Source of the DNA: Rhodopirellula sp.
GTDB taxonomy: Bacteria; Planctomycetota; Planctomycetia; Pirellulales; Pirellulaceae
Length of the DNA: 18,596 nt
NCBI GenBank assembly: GCA_003513555.1
Contig: DOPG01000380.1
Span: 14,939 to 33,534, forward strand
Reading direction: 5' to 3'
Shown here: positions 1 to 8,192 of the stretch, in pieces
How positions within the stretch are numbered: the stretch's first letter is position 1
Layout: each line of letters starts with the position of its first letter
Program-made: the position numbers and the translations under genes
The notes under the pieces: generated by a model
The model's database searches: none
The model's input: the letters and a program-made list of their open reading frames with translations, nothing else
What the model was told of the DNA's origin: nothing

Positions 1-2
1 TG

Positions 3-575
3 GATCCGGGGATTGATTTGGATCCCGGTTTGGACATGGATGTGGCCGTTGACGGTGTTGGCTTGGATGTAGCAGATGGTGCTGGCGTTGATTTTTTACA
101 TGGAATTGGTGCTGGCAGTATTCGAGCTACGAACTTTGGGCGTGTGCCGCTTGTGTTGTGGGGTGGGATTTTCACGGTCGCCTTTTGGTCCGTGTCCTAT
201 GGTTTATGGCATACATTTGAATCCGGCTGGTTTTCGCCTCCAGGTTGGTTCTCGAGCAGTTTGTTGGCATTCCCCAATGTCTTCATTGCAGTGGCGGTCA
301 CCAAGGGTGTCACTCAACCGATGCTGAAGCATTTTGTCCCACCGCCAAAATACGGTCATCAAAAGCTGTTAGGGGCGACGTGCGAAATCTGCACCATTGA
401 GGCGACAGGCGAATTTGGACAAGCGAAGTTTCGTACCGATGCGGCACCCTTGTTACTGAATGTACGAACAGATGGACCTCACATCCCAAAAGGAACAGAG
501 GTCCGAATTATTGGTTTTGATCGAGACAAAAGAATTTACAAGGTCACGCATCTTCAACAGGAGACTTCATCGTGA
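3..575 (+). CDS. YqiJ-like inner-membrane protein with C-terminal OB-fold (5' partial)
   Basis: The reading frame is open to the left edge, so the true start and probably a first transmembrane helix lie outside the window; TTG at 18 is only the first possible start codon inside it. The visible part begins with an Asp/Val/Gly-rich linker containing DPGLDMD and VDGVGLDVAD. A short NFGRVP motif matches the NIGRLP of E. coli YqiJ. Two hydrophobic segments follow (about nt 144-209 and 255-317), then a soluble beta-rich region (about nt 360-560, containing TGEFGQAKF and KGTEVRIIGFD) that fits the YqiJ/NfeD-type OB-fold. Proteins of this family are encoded beside flotillins and are thought to assist them at the membrane. 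Here the stop codon overlaps the flotillin start by 4 bases (GTGA), which implies translational coupling. Family assignment is by recalled motif similarity. Confidence 0.8.
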   Translation, partial: DPGIDLDPGLDMDVAVDGVGLDVADGAGVDFLHGIGAGSIRATNFGRVPLVLWGGIFTVAFWSVSYGLWHTFESGWFSPPGWFSSSLLAFPNVFIAVAVTKGVTQPMLKHFVPPPKYGHQKLLGATCEICTIEATGEFGQAKFRTDAAPLLLNVRTDGPHIPKGTEVRIIGFDRDKRIYKVTHLQQETSS

Positions 576-2725
576 TGATGGCAACTCACTTGCACACTGC
601 TCTGCTTGCGCAGGGTTCAAGCCCTTTCCTTTCAGGATGGGCGATCATGTTATACGCGGTGCTTGCTGCCGTTCTGCTTTCCCTGGCCTTCTTCAAGAAG
701 TACTACATTGTCGTGGGGCCTGATAAGGCTATCGTGAAATCAGGCATGGGCGGTTTGGATGTGACCACGGCAGGCGGAAAATTTATCATCCCCCTGTTTC
801 ATACTTATGAATTCATGGATTTGACTCTGAAGAGTTTTGAAATCCATCGCGAAAAGAGCGAGGGACTGATTTGTCAGGACAATATTCGTGCTGACATCAA
901 AGTTGCCTTCTTTATTCGTGTGGATAACACGCAGGAAGAGTTGAAAGAGGTAGCCCAGTCGATCGGAGCCCGTCGTTGTAGTGAAATTGATACGTTGCGT
1001 GAATTGTTTGACGCGAAGTTCAGTGAAGCACTCAAGACGGTTGGTAAGCAGTTTGATTTCGTCGATCTCTATGATCAGCGTGACAAATTCAAGGACGAGA
1101 TTCTGAAGGTCATCGGAACAGACCTCAATGGATACCGCCTCGATGATGCGGCAATTGACTACCTGGAGCAGACCGAACTGAACATGCTCAGTCCGACCAA
1201 CATTCTTGATGCCGAGGGTATCAAGAAAATTACTGAACTGACTGCCACTGAAAAGGTCAAGGAAAACCAGTTCACTCGAGATAAAGAGAAAACCCTTAAG
1301 AAACAGGACGTTGAGGCACAGGAAACCATTCTCGCTCTTGAGCGTCAGCGAGTCGAAGCTGTCGAGAAGCAGCAACGCGAAATTGCTGAGATTTCTGCAC
1401 GCGAGCAGGCTTCTGCCAAGAAGGTTCAGGAAGAGCAGCGTCTTGAATCTGAGCGTGCCAGAATCATTACCGAGGAAGAAATTGGTATTGCCGAAGAGAA
1501 CAAGCAACGCCAGGTTCTGGTAGCTCAAAGAAACAAAGAGAAAACTGATGCGGTGGAGTTGGAACGTGTCAGTCGTGACCGTGACCTCGAAAAGACTGAG
1601 CGTCTGAGGGTCGTTGGTGTGGCCGATGTTGAAAAAGAAAAGGCCATCGAAACTGAAAAACGAAATATTCAGGAAGTGATTCGAGAACGCGTGGCCGTTG
1701 AGCGATCCGTGGTCGAAGAACAGGAGCGAATTAAGGATACTGAAGAGTTTGCATCTGCTGAGCGTATGAAGAAGGTGCAAGTCACGGCTGCCGAAATGAA
1801 GGCAGAAGAGCAGCTGATTCAGCAGACGAAGCAGGCACAGGCTGAAAAAGATGCAAGTGCTTTGCTGGCTGACAAGGTTCGCATCGAAGCCGAAGCCAAA
1901 CGCGATGCTGCTGAGAAAGAAACGGCAGCAACGAAAATGTTGGCCGAAGCCGATGCTGCTGCATCCGCAGCAGCCGGTCTTGCCGAGGCAACCGTTCAGG
2001 AAGCTAAAGCAGCTAGCCTTGAGAAAGAAGGCTCGGCAGAGGCAAGCGTGCTTGAGAAGAAAGCTGTTGCTGAAGCAAAAGGTATCGAAGCCAAAGCAGA
2101 AGCTGTCGAAAAGCAGGGCTTGGCCGAAGCAAACGTTTCACGCGAGAAGTATCACAGCGAAGCTACCGGTATAACCGAGAAGGCAGAAGCGATGAAGCAG
2201 CTTGATGATGTCGGTAAGGATCACGAAGAATTCAAGCTTGAGTTGGATAAAGAGAAGCAGGTCGAGATCGCAGCGATCGATGCCCAGCGAGGTATTGCTG
2301 AGAGTCAGGCTGGTGTTGTGGGAGATGCTCTCCGATCTGCCAGAATTGATATTGTCGGAGGCGACGGCGAGTTCTTCGATCAGATCACTTCCGCCGTCAA
2401 AGGTGGCAAGGCAATCGACCGCTTTGTTTACAACAGTAAGGTGGCCACTGACATCAAGGATACGTTCTTTGATGGTAATGCTGAGTACTTCCAAAACCAG
2501 CTGTCTGGCCTTGTCAAACAGTTCAACTTGGACACTGACGGCGTGAAAGATCTATCAATCGCGGCTTTGATCGCAAAAATGATGGGTTTGGCTACGACAG
2601 ATGACGTCCGGTCTCAGTTGACCGGATTGCTCAGTATGGCCGGGACAGCCAATGTCGCGGATCAAAAAGCTGGCCGACTGCTTTCACAGAGCAGTTCGGC
2701 TGGGGCCAATGGCCGTAACGGCTAG
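572..2725 (+). CDS. Flotillin family (YqiK-like) membrane scaffold protein
   Basis: A 717-residue SPFH/flotillin protein, expected to oligomerise at the cytoplasmic face of the inner membrane and organise microdomains. Residues 22-41 form one hydrophobic helix followed by KKYYIVVGPDKAIVKSG, the usual entry to the SPFH domain. The SPFH domain runs to about 235 (NIRADIKVAFFIRVDN and the DLNGYRLDDAAIDYLEQ segment are typical). Residues 235-580 are an almost uninterrupted Glu/Ala/Lys-rich coiled coil with many AEA and EKE repeats. After about residue 584 comes a compact C-terminal domain (ARIDIVGGDGEFFDQITSAV). The usual YqiK length is about 550, so the coiled coil here is long. The start may be GTG 572 or ATG 575 or 578; AGGAG at 559-563 serves any of them. 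The gene is coupled to the YqiJ-like gene and followed 146 bases later by the large ATPase. Confidence 0.93.
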   Translation: MMMATHLHTALLAQGSSPFLSGWAIMLYAVLAAVLLSLAFFKKYYIVVGPDKAIVKSGMGGLDVTTAGGKFIIPLFHTYEFMDLTLKSFEIHREKSEGLICQDNIRADIKVAFFIRVDNTQEELKEVAQSIGARRCSEIDTLRELFDAKFSEALKTVGKQFDFVDLYDQRDKFKDEILKVIGTDLNGYRLDDAAIDYLEQTELNMLSPTNILDAEGIKKITELTATEKVKENQFTRDKEKTLKKQDVEAQETILALERQRVEAVEKQQREIAEISAREQASAKKVQEEQRLESERARIITEEEIGIAEENKQRQVLVAQRNKEKTDAVELERVSRDRDLEKTERLRVVGVADVEKEKAIETEKRNIQEVIRERVAVERSVVEEQERIKDTEEFASAERMKKVQVTAAEMKAEEQLIQQTKQAQAEKDASALLADKVRIEAEAKRDAAEKETAATKMLAEADAAASAAAGLAEATVQEAKAASLEKEGSAEASVLEKKAVAEAKGIEAKAEAVEKQGLAEANVSREKYHSEATGITEKAEAMKQLDDVGKDHEEFKLELDKEKQVEIAAIDAQRGIAESQAGVVGDALRSARIDIVGGDGEFFDQITSAVKGGKAIDRFVYNSKVATDIKDTFFDGNAEYFQNQLSGLVKQFNLDTDGVKDLSIAALIAKMMGLATTDDVRSQLTGLLSMAGTANVADQKAGRLLSQSSSAGANGRNG

Positions 2726-2757
2726 GACCAAAATGTAGGATTTCACTTCATCCCTGG

Positions 2758-2779
2758 CACGACGATCTCGATCGTCGTG
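2758..2779 (+). other. Perfect 9-bp hairpin between flotillin and ATPase genes
   Basis: CACGACGAT (2758-2766) and ATCGTCGTG (2771-2779) are exact inverted repeats around a CTCG tetraloop. No T-tract follows (TTGGGGAG), so it is not a standard intrinsic terminator. It could be an RNA stability or processing element that sets different levels of flotillin and ATPase, or an operator. Role inferred only from position. Confidence 0.5.
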
Positions 2780-2871
2780 TTGGGGAGTGGCTTTGAACAC
2801 AGCATTTGGAATACTTGCTGAACCCGACTTTTCTTCCGGTTTCAGCGGCGACCATCCATGGGCGACCCTTC

Positions 2872-5800
2872 ATGACAGAAACTCAACTCGCTGCCGGGAC
2901 ATACGAAGTCCTTCGCAACCGCTTGCGAGATGCATCGGCTGATCTGCGTGCTCGTTTGGCAAAGTTAAACGATCTGCGGGCCGAAGTATTCGGAAACATT
3001 GAAACCGTTCTCCTTTCAACCGAACGGGTAACCACCGAACACAATTGCACGCCGCGCGACCTGGTCGCGATCGGCGAACAATTTATCTTTGGCTACAACG
3101 TCCAGTTTGGATTGAAGTCAGAAATTGGGCTGGCTGATGTTTTTTCAGCTTACCAGTTTAGTGATCATGCCTTTCATGCGCAGAGCCTCGACCTGATTGG
3201 TGATGAACGCTTCAACAGTGATTTTCACGAGTTGTATCGCTTTTATAAAGACACGCGTTTCACTCGCTTCTTTCGCAATGGCCCCATGTTGCACATGGTG
3301 TTCCAGGTTGGCAAAACATCCAAGGATATCAAGTCGTTCAAGTGGCGTGTCGGCGAAGATCGCATCGAATATCTTGATAATCGGAGCGAACACGAGGTCA
3401 AGGATCCGCCGCAGCATGAGTTTCGTTGGGTAAGAACAACTCGCGACCAACATCATTATGGAAGCCATCCTCATATTTCAATCGAAGATCTTGTTTTCGT
3501 TGAAACGGTCGGCGGTGACCTGACGATTAAGGTTGAAAACAATACGGACAGTGGTGAGGGCATTTATGCCGAACCGGTGGATAACCCCGATCAAACACTT
3601 GATGATGCGGAAATCCATTACGCCATTGTTGGTAATCTGGTGCTGCTGAAAATCCGACCTTATCAGGAGTCGAAGGATCGTTTCTTTGTTTTTAATGGAA
3701 AAATCCAGCAGGCGATGCGGTTGGATGAGATCGAGCATTCGTGCGTCATGTTACCTGGTGACCATGGCCTGATCTTTCCAGGCGGATATTACTTGCAGAC
3801 GGGTGAATACAAACGCTTTGATCATGGGCTTCGCGGGATGCGTTATCAACGCACCGAAGCTGCGGCCAATGGCGAAGATTTTCTGTACCTGTTTTATAAT
3901 CCAGAATCAGGTACATATGTCCAATTGCGGTACAACCTGATCAGTCAAACCGTGGAAACACCTTTGGTCTGTCATGGACAGAGTATTTTTGAAGGTGGCG
4001 AGATGGTCTGCTTTCAATCGCAGGATGAGCCACAGAAGCATCATGCGATCCAGATTTGGCAGACGCCGTTTACCAGTGAAGCGATTGCTCCTGAGGGGCA
4101 AGGTGATTCGCTGTTGTTCAAGGTGGGTAACAAAGAGATCGTTCGAGGCATGGCAGAATGCAGCGAAGTAATCCAGTTAATTGATAAGGATGACAGTTAC
4201 GAAGGATTGTACGTTGACCTTGGGAAAAAAGCATCCGACATCCTCGATGGCTACTTCTGGATTGACAAGAGTGACGCCGAGCAATTAGCTGAGCCGTTAC
4301 AGAAAATCCGTTCGGCGGCGAATGCGGCCGTGGAAGAGTTCGAAAAGGTTGTGCGTGTTCGTCGAGACACGACGCAACGTACAAACGATGTGCAGAAAAA
4401 CGTCGCCGCTTTGATCAAGGACATCGAACGTGGCCGTTTCGAAAATATCGATGACTTTGTGGGCACGTTAGCTTCCCTTCGTGAGCAACGCGGACACTCG
4501 CTGGGTTTGAAAGAACTTCGCTATGTGGATGAGGCGATTGTTGAAGAACTCGAGAAAACAACCGCAGAGTGGGCAGAACGGATCAGCCGGCGATGTGTCG
4601 ACTTTCTGCTCACCCCAGGAGCACTGGATCCTTATGTGAATCGTGTCGAGGATGCGGCGAAACAAGTAGAGACCATTGCCACTGTGGCGGAGGCAAAGAA
4701 ACTTGAAGAAGAAATCGATGCGTCGGGAACGCAGCTTGAATTGTTGACCGAAACCGTCAGTAATCTTCGAATCGAGGATGCAACCAAGCGAACGGAGATC
4801 ATTGACGCGATTGGTAATGTGTTCGCGTCCCTGAATCGGGTGCGTAGCTCACTCAAAGCTCGCGTCAGTGAACTTGTGAGCGTAGAGGGGAAAGCGGAAT
4901 TTGCTTCGCAGTTGAAGCTATTGGAACAGACAACGTCGGGTTATCTGGATATATGTGATTCGCCCCAACGGTGCGATGAATATTTGACCAAGGTAATGGT
5001 TCAGTTGGAGGAACTCGAAGGACGCTTTGCGGAGTTCGATGATTTTGTAATTCAGCTCGCTCAACGACGTGAAGACGTTTACGCCGCATTTGAATCACGC
5101 AAAGTTTCGTTGGTTGAAAAACGTAACCGTCGGGCCGAGTCTCTCGCATCCGCTGCAGGCCGGATTTTGAAGGGGATCGACTCGCGTGTGAACAAGATGG
5201 AGTCCACGGACGAGATCGCTGCCTATTTTGCTGGCGATCTGATGGTTGAGAAAGTTCGCAATATCATTGATCAACTGACGGAGCTTGAAGATGCCATTCG
5301 TGTTGAAGACTTGCAGAGCCGCTTGAAAACAATTCGTGAAGACGCAGTGCGCCAGTTGAAAGATCGGCAAGATCTGTATGAAGATGGTGGAGACATTATT
5401 CGACTGGGAAGTCAGCGGTTTGCTGTAAACACCCAGCCGCTGGATCTGACTACTGTTCTACGTGAAGGTGAAATGTGTATGCACCTGACCGGGACGCAGT
5501 TTTTCGAAACCTTGCGTGACGACGCGCTGATAGCAGCAAAGGATTTGTGGAGTCAAGAACTGGTGAGCGAGAACTCGGCTGTATACCGGGCCGAGTATTT
5601 GGCTGTTGAGTTGTTTGATGAACTGAAAAAGAGTGGCGAACCGATTGACGCGTCCAGTGTTGATGTTGCTTGGGTTCAGAAGCATACCGGTAGCCGGTTT
5701 GATGAAGGTTATGCAAAAGGTGTGCATGATCATGATGCCGCAAATATTATCTCATGTTTGCTTGAAATGGATGCGTCCGTAGGTTTGTTGCGGCACTCAC

Positions 5801-8118
5801 CAAGTATTCGTGCGGCAGCATTGCTCTGGTTCCAGAAACTGCTGGACGCCAAGACCCGAAAGGTCATGACCGATTGGATTGGTGGATTTGCGAAGTTGGC
5901 ACAGGCGTACCCCGGCGCCCGACCCGCAGTGGAGTTTCGCCAACGATTGACGGAATTGTGCGAGGGTCAGCGAGCTCTTTGGGGTCCACTGTTCGGAAGT
6001 GTCGTTACATCGCAATCCATTGCCCATTACTTGTTTGATGAATTGACCCACGCTCCGAAGAAAGTGGTCGTCAGCAATCAGGCTGTGGCGTTGTATGAGG
6101 AATTCATTGCAGCGATTCCGGATACGGATCGTGTGAAGTTGTTGTCAACAGTTCTCAAGTCGGAAAATGATCCAGTGAGGGGGTTTATCCTCGCTCGCAA
6201 CTGGGTTGATGCATTTCTTAAGAACCATGAAAAAGCCGATGAGGTTGATCCGGCGGTTGGATATCGTGACGAGTTGGCGTGGGTTGTTCTGTTGGGTGGT
6301 CCTGGCGTGATGAAGGTCGTTGACGCAAGTGTTGCCACGGAATTGCAGGGAATGGCTGGTAATCATTCCCGTATTCGCGAAGGTCGTATGACGGTTCACT
6401 ATCATGAACTGCTGGGGCGTGTGCGTGGTTACTGTTTGGACGTAGTGCCTCGATTCCGCGACCTGCACGCAACCAAAGCACGAGTCGTAGATGAGTCGCG
6501 TGAGGACATGCGACTTGATGAATTCAAACCAAGAGTGTTAACCAGTTTTGTTCGTAATCGGCTACTTGATGAAGTTTATCTGCCGTTGATTGGTGACAAT
6601 CTTGCGAAGCAGATGGGGTCCGCCGGTGAAGATAAGCGAACAGATCGCATGGGGCTTTTGCTTCTGATTTCGCCTCCCGGTTATGGTAAGACCACTTTGA
6701 TGGAGTATGTGGCTAACCGATTGGGCATCGTGTTCATGAAAATCAATGGCCCTGCGATTGGTCACGGGGTGACGTCACTTGATCCTGCTGAAGCCCCGAA
6801 TGCTGCGGCGCGTGAGGAAATTGAGCGTTTGAATCTCGCCCTCGAGATGGGCGACAACGTGATGCTGTATCTGGACGATATTCAGCACACGAATCCTGAA
6901 TTGCTTCAGAAATTTATCTCGTTGTGTGATGCCACCAGGAAAATTGAGGGAGTTCGCAACGGTCGAACGCGAACCTATGACCTGCGTGGGCGACGTGTCG
7001 CTGTTGTGATGGCTGGTAATCCCTATACCGAAAGCGGTGATCGCTTTCAGGTGCCAGACATGCTTTCGAATCGCGCTGATGTTTACAACCTTGGTGAGAT
7101 CATTGGTGATTCAGCAGAAGCCTTTGAGATGAGTTATCTCGAGAATTGCCTGACTAGTAATCGCACCCTCGCCCCGCTGGGCACCGCGCCCCCCGAAGAT
7201 GCCAGAGCAGTCATCATGGCTGCGGAAAGGGATTCCTTGGAGGGAATTGAACTGCAGAGCAATGTTTCGATGGATCAAGTCCGCGAGATGTTCGAGGTGA
7301 TGAGAAAGTTGCTTCGCGTTCGCGATGTGGTTCTAAGAGTCAATCGTGCTTACATCCGCAGTGCTGCACAGGCCGATTCATACCGGACAGAACCGCCCTT
7401 CAAGTTGCAAGGTAGTTATCGAAATATGAATCGCATGGCAGAGCGAGTTGCCGCTGTCATGAATGATTCCGAACTCCAGTCCCTGATTGTGAGCAATTAC
7501 GAGCAGGATGCGCAGACCCTCACAACAGACAATGAAGCCAACGTTCTGAAGTTCAAGGAATTGATGGGGATTCTGAGCACTGAGGAAAAAGAGAGATGGG
7601 ACGGCATCAAGTACGCGTTTGTTGAAAGTGTTCGCATGTCCGGTATGGACAGTGAGGACCAGGCAGGGCAGTTGATGCGACAGTTGGCTTCGATGCGAGA
7701 CGGCCTCGAGTCGATTCGTCAGGTGATCTCTCGCGCAATCGCTGTGACTGACGATAGTGCAGAAGAGCGTATGGATGCACGTATCGACAGCATCCGGCAA
7801 AGTCTTGCCGCGACGGGCGGCCAACTTGCAGACAAGCTGCAGTCGACAAGCGAGCGGCTGGAACAAATCAGTGAGCAGAGGGCTCTGGCACCACCAGAGC
7901 AGAAAGTGCTTGTGCAGCACAAGGTTCCACGTGTACTCGCCGACCTCGTTAAAGGCCAATTCCATCTGATGCAGGAATGGCTTCGACCGCTCCTTGAAGA
8001 GTCTTTGGATAACGGACGTGATCTTGGTGATCTGAAATCTCAGCTCGAAGCGATGTTGGAGAACTACCAGCGTGTTGAGGATCAGTTCAATGCCGGTACT
8101 GGAAATAAACCGCAGTAA
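2872..8118 (+). CDS. Giant DUF3686-type protein with coiled coils and C-terminal AAA+ ATPase domain
   Basis: About 1748 residues from ATG 2872. This start is preferred over TTG 2806 because MTETQLAAGTYEVLRNRL begins the family-like sequence and the 22 extra residues look non-conserved. The N-terminal half-thousand residues are beta-rich and resemble the DUF3686 family usually labelled 'DNA repair ATPase' (HYGSHPHISIEDLVFVET, LPGDHGLIFPGGYY). Long charged helical segments, probably coiled coil, follow to about 860, then a helical middle region. The AAA+ domain has Walker A PPGYGKTT (G1270, G1272, K1273, T1274), Walker B VMLYLDDIQ (D1335, D1336) and a sensor-1-like VMAGNPY (N1383) followed by a DRFQVPDMLSNRADV stretch rich in arginine. 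A further helical tail closes the protein. All key ATPase residues are present. It has no visible signal peptide or membrane helix, so it is probably cytoplasmic. Its place after YqiJ-like and flotillin genes suggests action at a flotillin scaffold. Confidence 0.88.
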   Translation: MTETQLAAGTYEVLRNRLRDASADLRARLAKLNDLRAEVFGNIETVLLSTERVTTEHNCTPRDLVAIGEQFIFGYNVQFGLKSEIGLADVFSAYQFSDHAFHAQSLDLIGDERFNSDFHELYRFYKDTRFTRFFRNGPMLHMVFQVGKTSKDIKSFKWRVGEDRIEYLDNRSEHEVKDPPQHEFRWVRTTRDQHHYGSHPHISIEDLVFVETVGGDLTIKVENNTDSGEGIYAEPVDNPDQTLDDAEIHYAIVGNLVLLKIRPYQESKDRFFVFNGKIQQAMRLDEIEHSCVMLPGDHGLIFPGGYYLQTGEYKRFDHGLRGMRYQRTEAAANGEDFLYLFYNPESGTYVQLRYNLISQTVETPLVCHGQSIFEGGEMVCFQSQDEPQKHHAIQIWQTPFTSEAIAPEGQGDSLLFKVGNKEIVRGMAECSEVIQLIDKDDSYEGLYVDLGKKASDILDGYFWIDKSDAEQLAEPLQKIRSAANAAVEEFEKVVRVRRDTTQRTNDVQKNVAALIKDIERGRFENIDDFVGTLASLREQRGHSLGLKELRYVDEAIVEELEKTTAEWAERISRRCVDFLLTPGALDPYVNRVEDAAKQVETIATVAEAKKLEEEIDASGTQLELLTETVSNLRIEDATKRTEIIDAIGNVFASLNRVRSSLKARVSELVSVEGKAEFASQLKLLEQTTSGYLDICDSPQRCDEYLTKVMVQLEELEGRFAEFDDFVIQLAQRREDVYAAFESRKVSLVEKRNRRAESLASAAGRILKGIDSRVNKMESTDEIAAYFAGDLMVEKVRNIIDQLTELEDAIRVEDLQSRLKTIREDAVRQLKDRQDLYEDGGDIIRLGSQRFAVNTQPLDLTTVLREGEMCMHLTGTQFFETLRDDALIAAKDLWSQELVSENSAVYRAEYLAVELFDELKKSGEPIDASSVDVAWVQKHTGSRFDEGYAKGVHDHDAANIISCLLEMDASVGLLRHSPSIRAAALLWFQKLLDAKTRKVMTDWIGGFAKLAQAYPGARPAVEFRQRLTELCEGQRALWGPLFGSVVTSQSIAHYLFDELTHAPKKVVVSNQAVALYEEFIAAIPDTDRVKLLSTVLKSENDPVRGFILARNWVDAFLKNHEKADEVDPAVGYRDELAWVVLLGGPGVMKVVDASVATELQGMAGNHSRIREGRMTVHYHELLGRVRGYCLDVVPRFRDLHATKARVVDESREDMRLDEFKPRVLTSFVRNRLLDEVYLPLIGDNLAKQMGSAGEDKRTDRMGLLLLISPPGYGKTTLMEYVANRLGIVFMKINGPAIGHGVTSLDPAEAPNAAAREEIERLNLALEMGDNVMLYLDDIQHTNPELLQKFISLCDATRKIEGVRNGRTRTYDLRGRRVAVVMAGNPYTESGDRFQVPDMLSNRADVYNLGEIIGDSAEAFEMSYLENCLTSNRTLAPLGTAPPEDARAVIMAAERDSLEGIELQSNVSMDQVREMFEVMRKLLRVRDVVLRVNRAYIRSAAQADSYRTEPPFKLQGSYRNMNRMAERVAAVMNDSELQSLIVSNYEQDAQTLTTDNEANVLKFKELMGILSTEEKERWDGIKYAFVESVRMSGMDSEDQAGQLMRQLASMRDGLESIRQVISRAIAVTDDSAEERMDARIDSIRQSLAATGGQLADKLQSTSERLEQISEQRALAPPEQKVLVQHKVPRVLADLVKGQFHLMQEWLRPLLEESLDNGRDLGDLKSQLEAMLENYQRVEDQFNAGTGNKPQ

Positions 8119-8192
8119 TCTGCTGGTCGAAGACACAGCAGCGGCGTTCGTGAGATGCTGAAATGCGAGATCAGGTAGAGTGCCAGCAACAG

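Noticed and set aside
740..1780. A 346-codon open frame on the minus strand inside the flotillin gene
   Set aside because: It is the Phe/Leu-rich mirror of Glu/Lys-rich coiled-coil codons, has no domain, and overlaps a certain gene.
2806..2871. N-terminal extension of the large ATPase from TTG 2806
   Set aside because: The 22 extra residues look unlike the family start and the ATG at 2872 begins recognisable sequence.
7378..8136. A 252-codon minus-strand frame inside the large ATPase gene
   Set aside because: It lies antisense to the helical tail of a certain gene and has no recognisable domain or ribosome binding site.
8120..8141. CTGCTG/CAGCAG inverted pair between the ATPase and aldo/keto reductase genes as a terminator
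   Set aside because: Only a 6-bp stem with a 10-base loop and no T-tract on either side.
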